DNA of 64,000 bases from Taurinivorans muris. GTDB taxonomy: Bacteria; Desulfobacterota; Desulfovibrionia; Desulfovibrionales; Desulfovibrionaceae. How positions within the stretch are numbered: position 1 is the first letter of the stretch; every line of letters begins with the position of its first letter. The notes under the pieces were generated by a model that worked only from the letters and a program-made list of their open reading frames with translations, was not told where the DNA came from and did no database searches. The translations under genes were made by a program, and so were the position numbers. This document shows positions 52,198 through 61,128 of this stretch, piece by piece. Location: contig NZ_CP065938.1 of assembly GCF_025232395.1 (NCBI RefSeq), forward strand, positions 930,001 to 994,000, written 5' to 3'.

Positions 52198-55100
52198 TTA
52201 ATCCTTAAGCAACTCACGCACGGATATTTTCTTGAATAAGAGCCCGACAGCAATGGCGACAACAGCGAAGAATGTCGGAATAAAGAAAATACCAAGAGCC
52301 GTTGCTGTCACCGTACCGAAAAATACCGCTCCGCCGACGGCAAGCTGGCTCGCCGCACCTGCACCGGAAGATAACAGAAGCGGAATAACCCCAAGCCCAA
52401 AAGCCAAGGAAGTCATCAGAATCGGACGGATACGAAGCCTTGCGGCTTCTGCCGCCGCAGCCCGGTAACTCTTTCCTTCTTTTTCCATGATTTCTTTTGC
52501 AAATTCAACAACCATGATTGCGTTTTTCGCCGAAAGTCCCATTGTGGCAAGAAGTCCGACTTGGAAATAAATATCATTGGAAAGACCTAAAATAAATGTT
52601 CCCAACACAGCTCCCAAAACCCCGATAGGCACAATCAAAATAACGGAAAACGGAATTGTCCAGCTTTCATACAAAGCGGCAAGGGCAAGAAAAACAACCA
52701 AAATGGAAATGGCAAGAACGATACTTGTCTGGTTGCCCGCCTGAACTTCTTCATAGCTCATGCCGGTCCAGCTCAAACCGAAACCTTCGCCAAGTTTCGC
52801 CACTTCTTCTTCCATGATAGCCATAGCTTCCCCGGTTGTAACGCCGGGAACACCCACACCTTGAATTTCAACGCTGGAAATACCATTATACCGCTCCAGC
52901 ATAGCTGCCCCCTGCACCCACTGAACATGGGCGATGGAAGAAAACGGAACCATTTTGCCTTGGTTATTCCTAAAGCTCAAATGCAAAAGGTCATCGGGAG
53001 TCATTCTGAAAGGACTGTCGACTTGGGCATATACTTTCTTGATACGTCCCCTGTCGATAAAGTCATTAATATAATAACCGCCGAGAAAAATAGCAAGATT
53101 CGTGCTGATTTCATTGACAGAAAGCCCCAAACTGGCAGCCTTCTGATAGTCAAAGGTGATTTCATACTGCACGTTATCTTCCTGCCCGGTAGGACGGACA
53201 TAAGCGATTTTGGGATTTTGGAAAGCCGCCGCCATGAGCTGATTTCTCGCAGCAATGAGTTTTTCATGCCCAAGCCCTGCGTTATCCTGCAATTCCAAAG
53301 TAAACCCTGTGCTTGTCCCAAGCTCGATAATGGCAGGAGGAACCATGATAAAAATAGAACCGCGCAGGTCATTGGCAAAACGGGCGCTCATCCTGTTTGC
53401 AAAAGCAAAAACAGACTGATCCTTGTCAGGACGCTCCGACCAATCCTTTAAGGAAATGAACGCCACACCGACGTTCTGTCCCTGAGCTCCCATGCCATAA
53501 CCCGCAACAACAATGATATTCTTTAAAATATCCCCTTCGTTTTCCATGGCATACTTTTCCATATCTTCAAGAACGGCAAGGGTTTGCGCTTGCGTGCTGT
53601 TTGGCGGCAAAGAAACGATGCCGATAACGATGCCGGCATCCTCATCGGGCAAAAAGCTTGTGGGCAAATTCAAATACATGGTGATAAGCGCCGCAAGGAT
53701 TAAACCGTAGGCAAAAAGCATTTTTCTGGCTTGCCGCAGCAAACTGACGACTTTTGTATAATAGAAATTGGTAAACGTATCGAATTTATCATTAAACCAA
53801 ACAAAAAACTTGCCGACCTTTTTCTCTTCCGCATGCGGTTTCAAAATCGTGGCGCAAAGCGCAGGCGTAAAAACAATCGCAACAGCCAAGGACATCAGCA
53901 TCGCCGTCACGATGGTTACGGAAAACTGCCGATAAATACCCCCCGTCGAACCGCTTAAAAACGCCATGGGCAGGAACACCGCACAAAGCACGGCAACAAT
54001 ACCGATCAATGCGCCGGACACTTGCTCCATGGATTTTTCCGCAGCTTCGACAGGTCCCAATTTTTCCGTCGCCATAAGCCGTTCCACGTTTTCAACAACA
54101 ACGATAGCGTCGTCAACAAGCAAGCCGATAGCCAAAACCATGGCGAACAGACTGAGCGTATTGACGGAAAAACCGAGAACAAGCAAGATAGCGAACGTGC
54201 CCAGCAAAACAACGGGAACGGCGATAGTGGGAATGATAGTCGCCCGAATATTCTGCAGGAACAGATACATGATAAGAAAAACAAGCACGATAGCTTCAAA
54301 AAGCGTATGCACGACGTTTTCCACGGAAGCCGTGATAGGCGGCGTTGTATCGTAAGGAACGAGAAGTTCCATATTATCAGGTAAAAATTGGCGGAGTTCA
54401 TCCAATTTCGCATTCACGACTTTTGCAGTGTCAAGAGCATTGGAGCCTGATGCCAAAGAAATCCCCATGGCACCGGAACTGTTGAGCGTCAGCTGCGAAG
54501 TGGTGTTGTAGCTGGCACTGCCGATTTCAACCCGGGCCACGTCTTTCAAAAATACGCTTCGTCCTTCGGAATCGACACGAAGCAAAATATTTTCAAATTC
54601 TTCAACGGATTGTAAAAGGTTTTGCCCTTTGATGACAACGTTGATCTGCGCATTTTCTTCCGCCGGCAATGAACCCAACTGTCCGGCGGTAACTTGGGCG
54701 TTCTGTGCTGAAATTGCCGCGACAACATCGGATGCGGACATATTGTAATCATACAATCTTTGAGGATCAAGCCAAATACGCATAGCATATTCGTCACCGA
54801 AAAGGTTCACGCTGCCGACCCCCGGCAAACGGCTGATCTGGTCCTTGATATAGGACCCCATATAGTCAGCAAGGTCAACGGAATCAAGAGAACCGTCCTT
54901 ACAAACCAAAGCGATAACCATGAGCATGTTGGAGTTGCCTTTATCAATGCGCACACCCAAACGCTGGACAGATTCCGGCAAAGAACTGATAGCGGTCTGA
55001 ATTTTATTCTGCACTTGAACCTGCGCGATATCGGAATCCGTGCCTTGCAGGAAAGAAACGCTGATATTGGCTATCCCGTTGGAATCGGAAGTTGACTTCA

Positions 55101-55332
55101 TGTAAATCATGTTATCAACCCCTGTGATGTTCTGTTCCAAAACCTGCGTGACCGTTTCTTCGGTCGTGCTTGCGGACGCGCCCAAATAGGTTGCCTGAAT
55201 GGAAATAGTCGGCGGCGCGACTTCGGGATACTGGGCTACCGGCAAAAGGAATAATGCTAACACCCCTGAAAGCATGGTGATAATGGCAAGCACCCACGCA
55301 AAAATAGGGTGATGGATAAAAAAGCGTGCCAT
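52198..55332 (-). CDS. RND efflux transporter, HAE1 family (AcrB/MexB-like)
   Basis: An inner-membrane proton-driven multidrug pump, 1044 residues, the usual length. It begins MARFFIHHPIFAWVLAI, as HAE1 pumps do, has twelve transmembrane segments in two halves, and the proton-relay pair in GLLVDDAIVVVENVER (Asp-Asp, about 404). The second half carries VGLLATMGLSAKNAIMVVEFA. Its ATG overlaps the stop of the upstream periplasmic adaptor gene by one base. No outer-membrane TolC-type gene follows; it must be elsewhere. Confidence 0.95.
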   Translation of the reverse strand: MARFFIHHPIFAWVLAIITMLSGVLALFLLPVAQYPEVAPPTISIQATYLGASASTTEETVTQVLEQNITGVDNMIYMKSTSDSNGIANISVSFLQGTDSDIAQVQVQNKIQTAISSLPESVQRLGVRIDKGNSNMLMVIALVCKDGSLDSVDLADYMGSYIKDQISRLPGVGSVNLFGDEYAMRIWLDPQRLYDYNMSASDVVAAISAQNAQVTAGQLGSLPAEENAQINVVIKGQNLLQSVEEFENILLRVDSEGRSVFLKDVARVEIGSASYNTTSQLTLNSSGAMGISLASGSNALDTAKVVNAKLDELRQFLPDNMELLVPYDTTPPITASVENVVHTLFEAIVLVFLIMYLFLQNIRATIIPTIAVPVVLLGTFAILLVLGFSVNTLSLFAMVLAIGLLVDDAIVVVENVERLMATEKLGPVEAAEKSMEQVSGALIGIVAVLCAVFLPMAFLSGSTGGIYRQFSVTIVTAMLMSLAVAIVFTPALCATILKPHAEEKKVGKFFVWFNDKFDTFTNFYYTKVVSLLRQARKMLFAYGLILAALITMYLNLPTSFLPDEDAGIVIGIVSLPPNSTQAQTLAVLEDMEKYAMENEGDILKNIIVVAGYGMGAQGQNVGVAFISLKDWSERPDKDQSVFAFANRMSARFANDLRGSIFIMVPPAIIELGTSTGFTLELQDNAGLGHEKLIAARNQLMAAAFQNPKIAYVRPTGQEDNVQYEITFDYQKAASLGLSVNEISTNLAIFLGGYYINDFIDRGRIKKVYAQVDSPFRMTPDDLLHLSFRNNQGKMVPFSSIAHVQWVQGAAMLERYNGISSVEIQGVGVPGVTTGEAMAIMEEEVAKLGEGFGLSWTGMSYEEVQAGNQTSIVLAISILVVFLALAALYESWTIPFSVILIVPIGVLGAVLGTFILGLSNDIYFQVGLLATMGLSAKNAIMVVEFAKEIMEKEGKSYRAAAAEAARLRIRPILMTSLAFGLGVIPLLLSSGAGAASQLAVGGAVFFGTVTATALGIFFIPTFFAVVAIAVGLLFKKISVRELLKD

Positions 55333-56615
55333 TATGCATTGCCTCCGGTACTTTCAGCGACAGTTGTCGCTATTTCATTTTTTTTCATTGAATTTTCCAC
55401 TAAGTAATCAGCATCTTTCGGAATATTGATATCGTTTATCTTAATGACATTAAGATCCCCGTTATCCGTAACTTTTTGAATGCCTTCCAAAATAACGCTG
55501 TCACCGTCTTTCAGTCCTTCCGTAACAAGCCAGTTTTCACCATAGGTATCCCCTAACGTGACAAATTTACGGACGGACTTCGCTTTTGCAGGAGCTTCTT
55601 TGCTCACGGTTTGGTTTGGGGATAAGCCTTCAGCGATAAAAACATAGGCATTTCCCCTGTTATCGCGGAGAACCGCTTTTTGCGGAATTAAAAGGGCATA
55701 TTCATCAACGCCGATCTGCACTTTCGCCCGCACGAACATTCCGGGCATGAGATGATATTTGGGGTTGGCGAAAGAAGCGCGCAGCGTCATTGTTGAAGTG
55801 TTCACATCAACGCCGACGTCCACAAATTCCAATTTACCGACTTGGGAATATTCTTTGCCGTTGTCAAAAAGCAGTTTCACAGGAACATTTAAATTTTGCA
55901 GATTTCGGGAAGCTTCCTCGTCCGTGCCTAAATCATTTTGTCTTTTCGCTTTGACAAGTTTTTCAACGGATTCCGTTAAATCCACATTCATAGGGTCGAT
56001 TTGATAAATGGTCGCAAGAGCTGTCATTTGATTGTTGGAAACAAGCGTTCCGACAGAAACACTTGATTTACTGATCAATCCGCTGAGAGGTGCGGAAATT
56101 TCCGTTCTGTCAAGATTGATTTTCGCCGTCTGGACAGCCGCTTTCGCTGACTGCAAATCAGCATTCGCCTGTAAATAAGAAGCTCTCGCCTCATCATAAT
56201 CTTGCTGGCTGATTGCATTTTTCTTGCGCAATTCACTCATTCTGCGTTCTTTTAGCTGCGTCAGGGTGACTGCGGCTTCCGCCTTGGCAAGATTCGCCTT
56301 CGCCCCTTCGTAACTTGCTTTATACATTTCATCATCGATATGGTAAAGCACATCGCCTTTATTGACAAAAGCCCCCTCCTGATACACTCTTTCCCGGATA
56401 ATGCCGGTTACTTCGGGACGGACTTCCGCTGTTTCGTAAGCAAGGGTACGCCCCGGCATTTCACTGTATAAGATAACGGGGCGGGCTTTAACATTCACAA
56501 CCCCGACAACGGTTGCCGGACGCTGCCTTTCTTGCTGGTTGCTGGAATCGCCGCAGGCGGTCAGTGCGAGCAATGCGACACCGCACATCAATATTTGTTT
56601 TAAATTAAAACACAT
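55332..56615 (-). CDS. RND efflux periplasmic adaptor lipoprotein (AcrA/MexA-like)
   Basis: A membrane fusion protein linking the pump to the outer-membrane channel. The ATG at 56615 is chosen because GGAGA lies upstream and a lipoprotein signal follows (LLALTAC, Cys about residue 20). The 427-residue protein shows a lipoyl half (VRPEVTGIIRERVYQEGAFVNKGDVLY), an alpha-hairpin (about 95-160), the second lipoyl half (ISAPLSGLISKSSVSVGTLV) and beta-barrel domains. The final 30 residues are an unusual polar tail. Confidence 0.93.
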   Translation of the reverse strand: MCFNLKQILMCGVALLALTACGDSSNQQERQRPATVVGVVNVKARPVILYSEMPGRTLAYETAEVRPEVTGIIRERVYQEGAFVNKGDVLYHIDDEMYKASYEGAKANLAKAEAAVTLTQLKERRMSELRKKNAISQQDYDEARASYLQANADLQSAKAAVQTAKINLDRTEISAPLSGLISKSSVSVGTLVSNNQMTALATIYQIDPMNVDLTESVEKLVKAKRQNDLGTDEEASRNLQNLNVPVKLLFDNGKEYSQVGKLEFVDVGVDVNTSTMTLRASFANPKYHLMPGMFVRAKVQIGVDEYALLIPQKAVLRDNRGNAYVFIAEGLSPNQTVSKEAPAKAKSVRKFVTLGDTYGENWLVTEGLKDGDSVILEGIQKVTDNGDLNVIKINDINIPKDADYLVENSMKKNEIATTVAESTGGNA

Positions 56616-56808
56616 TTTCAGTCTCCATTTATGCGCTATAAAACAATATAAAAATACTGTCATAATGAGGATAGTTACAACGTTTTCATTATATACATTT
56701 TTAAACTTATGTCCAGTTATTAACACCGACATCCATATATACTTTCCAACGTATTTCCAAGCAAATTTAGCTCTTGACCATTCTTTTCCGCTTTTATATA
56801 AAAAAAGC

Positions 56809-57261
56809 ATGAAATTCTCAAAAAATTTAGAAATCATAGGCTGTGCGGAACATGCCGCCGACACGGAGAAAAAAGAAAAACTTCCTCTTTATCTTTCCGC
56901 CGTAGAAGCCGGCTTTCCCTCCCCTGCGGACGACTATATAGATAACGAAATCAATTTGCACGATTTTTTGGTCCGCAATAAGAATGCGACATTTTTTCTC
57001 AAAGCCCACGGAGAATCCATGCTCGGCGCAGGCATTCACGACGGGGATCTGCTCATTGTCGACCGTTCCGTTGAAGCGGGTCATAATAAAATCGTAATCG
57101 CCGCCATTGACGGAGAGCTTACGGTCAAACGCCTTTTGCGCCGCCCCCGTGCCGCAGTCCTCGCGCCGGAAAATCCCCTTTATCCGGAAATAGACATCAT
57201 CGATAAAGAACATGTTCACATTTGGGGCGTTGTTACGTTCTCCATCCACAGCACACAATGA
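56809..57261 (+). CDS. umuD: UmuD-like mutagenesis protein (S24 peptidase)
   Basis: UmuD is cleaved by the RecA filament to UmuD', the partner of translesion polymerase V. The 150-residue protein has the cleavage site Ala34-Gly35 before FPSPADDY, the nucleophile Ser70 in GESMLGAGI, and Lys107 in ELTVKRLL, with the same 37-residue spacing as in E. coli. Frames are open far upstream, but MKFSKNL gives the normal length. umuC overlaps its stop by 4 bp. I see no LexA-like operator in the 190-bp upstream gap. Confidence 0.92.
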   Translation: MKFSKNLEIIGCAEHAADTEKKEKLPLYLSAVEAGFPSPADDYIDNEINLHDFLVRNKNATFFLKAHGESMLGAGIHDGDLLIVDRSVEAGHNKIVIAAIDGELTVKRLLRRPRAAVLAPENPLYPEIDIIDKEHVHIWGVVTFSIHSTQ

Positions 57262-58571
57262 ACACGGCAGAAACCGACAATAAATACGAGAAATTGCTCA
57301 ACCCCGATGAACTTTGGGCTCTTGTCGACTGCAATAATTTTTATGCTTCCTGCGAAGAATTATTCCGTCCCGATTTAAAAGACAAACCCATTGTCGTTCT
57401 TTCCAATAACGACGGCTGTATCGTCGCCCGTTCCCAAAAAGCCAAAGAACTCGGAATACCCATGGGCGAACCTGAATTTAAAATCCGTTCTTTTTTGAAA
57501 CTCCACAATGTGGCGGTATTTTCTTCCAATTATGCGCTATACGGGGATATTTCAACAAGGGTCATGCATATTATCGACGAGATCTGCCCCTGCGAACCCT
57601 ATTCAATCGATGAAGCCTTTTGCCGATTAAAAAAGAGTCTCGCCCCAAACTGCCTTGAAATTGCAAAGCTTTTAAGAGAACGCATTCAAAAATGGACGGG
57701 AATAACCTGTTCCGTGGGCATAGCACCGAGCAAAACCCTTGCGAAACTCGCAAACCACATCGCCAAAAAAGAAAACGGCATTTTCATTCTCGACCCGGCA
57801 CAAGAAAATTTCAATGAGCTTTTAAAGAAAATTCCTGTCCGGGAAATTTGGGGCGTAGGAAAAAAACAAAGCGAAAAACTTCGCACAAATTCCATAAGAA
57901 CCGCTTATGATTATAAATCCGCCTCCGAAGAATGGATACAAAAAAATTTAACCGTTACCGGATTGAAAACCCTGCGAGAACTGCACGGTGTTCCGTGTAT
58001 AGAAACAGATTTTTCCGATACGCCCAAAAGCCTTGTCTGTTCACGCTCTTTCGGTGTACGCATTCAAAACTTCGCGGAGCTTTTGGAAGCCGTTTCCTCA
58101 TTTACGGCGCAAGGTGCGGAACGGTTACGCCGCAAAAATCTTCTCGCATCCGGAATGTGCGTCCATATACGCACGTCTTCCCATGCGCAAAACTGCTGCA
58201 AAAATACGGCAAACGCCCTTTTCCCCTATCCTCTCTGCGATACGAAGACCATGCTCCCCATAGCGAAAAAGCTTTTGGAAGGAATGTACAGAAAAAACCA
58301 CGCCTATGTGAAAGCCGGCATCATGTTTTACGGCATTTTGCCTGCGCGCAGCATTCAAAAAAACGTGTTTTCCCTGCTCAATGAACAGGAAGAACAAAAT
58401 ACGGAAAAACTCATGCATGCGCTTGACGCCATCAATAAACGCCATGGAAAACATGCCATTAAATTCGGGGCGGAAGGACTGGAAAATACGGCATGGCGCA
58501 TGAAGCAGGAGCATAAATCCCCTTACAACCCGCGGGATATCCGTAATCTGCCCATAGCGAAGTTGTCCTAA
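57258..58571 (+). CDS. umuC: UmuC-like Y-family DNA polymerase V subunit
   Basis: A translesion polymerase of 437 residues. Catalytic acidic residues are in LVDCNNFYASCEELF (Asp at about 21) and in YSIDEAFCRL (Asp-Glu near 118). GIAPSKTLAKLANHIAKK and the little-finger domain follow, and the C-terminal segment has the UmuC-specific NPRDIRNL region. The ATGA overlap with umuD gives the chosen start. Expected to act with UmuD' in the SOS response. Confidence 0.94.
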   Translation: MNTAETDNKYEKLLNPDELWALVDCNNFYASCEELFRPDLKDKPIVVLSNNDGCIVARSQKAKELGIPMGEPEFKIRSFLKLHNVAVFSSNYALYGDISTRVMHIIDEICPCEPYSIDEAFCRLKKSLAPNCLEIAKLLRERIQKWTGITCSVGIAPSKTLAKLANHIAKKENGIFILDPAQENFNELLKKIPVREIWGVGKKQSEKLRTNSIRTAYDYKSASEEWIQKNLTVTGLKTLRELHGVPCIETDFSDTPKSLVCSRSFGVRIQNFAELLEAVSSFTAQGAERLRRKNLLASGMCVHIRTSSHAQNCCKNTANALFPYPLCDTKTMLPIAKKLLEGMYRKNHAYVKAGIMFYGILPARSIQKNVFSLLNEQEEQNTEKLMHALDAINKRHGKHAIKFGAEGLENTAWRMKQEHKSPYNPRDIRNLPIAKLS

Positions 58572-58575
58572 GTAA

Positions 58576-58617
58576 TAAAAAACCCCATTTATTGCTTCAT
58601 GGTTCCAATAAATGGGG
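58576..58617 (-). terminator. Terminator of the sigma54-activator-like operon
   Basis: An 11-bp stem, CCCCATTTATT (58583-58593) with AATAAATGGGG (58607-58617). On the minus strand TTTTTT follows the stem. It also lies behind umuC. Confidence 0.8.
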
Positions 58618-58641
58618 GGCAAAACATAAATCAACTGCTTT

Positions 58642-60207
58642 CTATACTTTTCTGACCGTGAAATGCCTTGGATCGATATTGTATTTTTTTACCTTATAAT
58701 TGACAATGCGATAACTGCTTTTCAATATTTTAGCAGCCTTAAGCACGTTTCCGCTCGCTTTCACCAATGCGTCCACAATCATTTCTTTTTCAAAACGCGC
58801 AACGGCGTCGCCAAGCGACAATTCATTTTCCGTATCCGTACTTTCGGCAGTTTGCAGACTCGGAGGCAAATCCCCTGCGCGGATGACCTGATCGGAACAG
58901 TTTTGCGCCGCCAATTCCATGCATTTTTGCAATTCAGGGATATTTCCGGGCCAATAATAATGCGTCAAAAGCTGCAATGCAGGGTAAGAAATCCTCTTCA
59001 CAGCCTTTTCCGCCTGTCCGGAAGGACTCTCCTGCTCGGCAATCTGCGAGAGAAAATATTCCGCCAAAGGAATGATGTCTTCGCGTCTTTCCCGTAACGG
59101 GGGAATATACAAACTGTAAAGATTTAAACGGATATACAGTTCTTTTAAAAACTTTCCTTCCTGCACAAGCTGTTCCAAAGACACGCATGTTGACGCCACC
59201 ACGCGGACATCGCAAGAAAACGGCTTGCCGCCCAAACGGCTTATTTCATGTTCCTGCAAAAGATGGAGCAGCGCTTCCTGCGCTTCTTTCGTCAAATATT
59301 CGACGCAGTCAAGAAAAATCGTTCCGTACTGGGCTTGTTCAAACAAACCTTTTTGGGTTTGCACAGCTCCGGCAAAAGCCCCTTTCTGATACCCGACCAA
59401 TTCCGCAAACATCTTTTCTTCCGCGATGGTCGCCAGATAACAGCTCACAAAAGGCATATCCTTGCGGGAACTCGCCTTGTAAATACGCCGCGCCAAAAAT
59501 TCCTTGCCGACCCCGTTTTCCCCCACGAGCAAAAGCGGAGATCTTCCTTGCGCCAAGTGGCTTGCCTGGTCAGCCAAATGCCGCATGACTTTTGAAAATA
59601 AAAAATAATTGCCCGTATCTTCCTGCATGAGCGTCACAGCGGAATCAACACGCCACAATCTGGAAATTTCTTCCTGCAAATATGCGGAACCATTGGCGAT
59701 AAGCGAAGCCACCACTTCCAGAAACAAACAGCGCCATTCCAAATCGTCCCTGTCGCCTCCCATGGTATCGACATTGAGCGTTCCCAAAATATCGCGGGCG
59801 GTCATGGGATTTGCTTCAACAGGGGATAAAACAGGCACGGAAATAAAAGCGAGTTTTTCCATTTCCTCATCGGTACGATTGAAAAGCAAACTCAAAAAAT
59901 GCTTATCGTCTTTAAGTTTTTCAACGATAATGGATTTTCCGGTTGCAAAAACCTGTCCGGTCACCCCGACCCCGGGAGAATAGGTGACTTCATTCACCTC
60001 TTGCGAGGAATACGCATGGCGTAAACGCAAAAGTCCCGTTTCAGGTTCGAACAGGACCAAATGCGCACGCATGAAATCATGCCGCTTTGCCAAAAGTTGC
60101 AAAAAAAATTCCAGATTAGACCTGAAAGAACGCTGCGGTCCCAAATAAGACGCCATTATTCTCAAGGTTTCAAGATAATCTTTATAATTTTCCGGCGCTT
60201 TTACCAT
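58642..60207 (-). CDS. Sigma54-activator-like regulator (GAF-AAA+-HTH) with degenerate ATPase motifs
   Basis: A 521-residue protein in the NifA layout: GAF sensor (about 25-175), AAA+ domain (about 200-435) and Fis-type HTH (about 465-515, AAKILKSSYRIVNYKVKKY). Walker A (GENGVGKE, Lys235) is kept. The sigma54-contacting loop reads GAFAGA (276-281) instead of GAFTGA. Walker B is FLDCVEYL (Asp300-Cys301), lacking the catalytic Glu. Sensor I is VASTC instead of AATN. The ATG has AGGG upstream. It follows the TPR gene by 7 bp. Confidence 0.9.
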   Translation of the reverse strand: MVKAPENYKDYLETLRIMASYLGPQRSFRSNLEFFLQLLAKRHDFMRAHLVLFEPETGLLRLRHAYSSQEVNEVTYSPGVGVTGQVFATGKSIIVEKLKDDKHFLSLLFNRTDEEMEKLAFISVPVLSPVEANPMTARDILGTLNVDTMGGDRDDLEWRCLFLEVVASLIANGSAYLQEEISRLWRVDSAVTLMQEDTGNYFLFSKVMRHLADQASHLAQGRSPLLLVGENGVGKEFLARRIYKASSRKDMPFVSCYLATIAEEKMFAELVGYQKGAFAGAVQTQKGLFEQAQYGTIFLDCVEYLTKEAQEALLHLLQEHEISRLGGKPFSCDVRVVASTCVSLEQLVQEGKFLKELYIRLNLYSLYIPPLRERREDIIPLAEYFLSQIAEQESPSGQAEKAVKRISYPALQLLTHYYWPGNIPELQKCMELAAQNCSDQVIRAGDLPPSLQTAESTDTENELSLGDAVARFEKEMIVDALVKASGNVLKAAKILKSSYRIVNYKVKKYNIDPRHFTVRKV

Positions 60208-60214
60208 AAAAACC

Positions 60215-60949
60215 CTATTTTGAAAGTTCTTTTATACGGTTTTGATAGAAAATCACATCTGTTGAATCTTTCAGTTCAAATAAATTAATCCCGTCCTGAT
60301 AGGCTTTAATCGCTTTATCTTTATCGCCTAATTGTTCCGCCATTTCTCCGAGCTGAAAATACACGACGGACTGCACATCTTTGGGGCAATGACCGACAAT
60401 ATCCTCATAAATCGCTGCAGCTTCCGCAAAATTACCCCGGTGAGCGGCTATTCCGGCGGTATTCATCGCAGCGGCAATGCCCAAAGCGGAATATTTTTCT
60501 TCATTCATGACTGTACGATAAGCTTGTTCCGCCCTTTCATAATTTTCCTGCAAGCTCGCAAAACGCGCTATTTCAAGTTCAACGGCAAGAGCGAGCCCCC
60601 CCGGCGCTGTTTTTTTGAATTCTTCCAACTCGGCTAAGACGTTGGCGCTGTCGCTTTTTGAAATGATAAGTGCCAGCTGACCTTTCGCGTCCGCCATTTG
60701 CCCTTCACGGTACCCGCTGTAAAACGTATACCCGCCGATAAGCACGACAAGCGTAATGACAACGGCGGCGATTTTCGGCGCATTGTCATTGATATACTGC
60801 CACAACGGCGTAGCTTCGGGAGAAATTTCCTGCTGCATTTCCTTCAACAGCTCTTCTGCGGAACCGGCATAAGGGCTTTGATAACTTTTATCATCCACAA
60901 GTTCCGCTTCTTTTATTTCAGATTTTTTTTTCTTTTCATTCAAAGACAT
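60215..60949 (-). CDS. TPR-containing membrane protein (YfgM-like)
   Basis: A 244-residue protein: a charged cytosolic N-terminus (about 1-58), one transmembrane helix (about 60-78) and a periplasmic tetratricopeptide region (about 80-240; repeats such as NYERAEQAYRTVM, NFAEAAAIYEDIV and DKDKAIKAYQDGI). The topology matches YfgM, an ancillary protein of the Sec translocon and periplasmic chaperones. A strong AAGGAGA precedes the ATG. It is co-transcribed with the GAF-AAA+ regulator. Confidence 0.8.
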   Translation of the reverse strand: MSLNEKKKKSEIKEAELVDDKSYQSPYAGSAEELLKEMQQEISPEATPLWQYINDNAPKIAAVVITLVVLIGGYTFYSGYREGQMADAKGQLALIISKSDSANVLAELEEFKKTAPGGLALAVELEIARFASLQENYERAEQAYRTVMNEEKYSALGIAAAMNTAGIAAHRGNFAEAAAIYEDIVGHCPKDVQSVVYFQLGEMAEQLGDKDKAIKAYQDGINLFELKDSTDVIFYQNRIKELSK

Positions 60950-61056
60950 ATCATCTCCTTAACAATACAAATCAAAAATAACGTTTTTGTAAAAAACATA
61001 TTAACCCCTTTTTAACAAACACTCAAGACAAAAAATGTAAATTCTCTATTTTAATA

Positions 61057-61085
61057 TTGCAAAAAACAGCTAACATCTTTATAAT
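61057..61085 (+). promoter_or_regulatory. Sigma70-type promoter of proA
   Basis: TTGCAA (61057-61062), 17 bp, and a perfect TATAAT (61080-61085), about 43 bp upstream of the proA ATG. Confidence 0.6.
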
Positions 61086-61128
61086 ACATAAAAATTTAAA
61101 TTGACAAACTTGTAACAGGATAAAAGTA

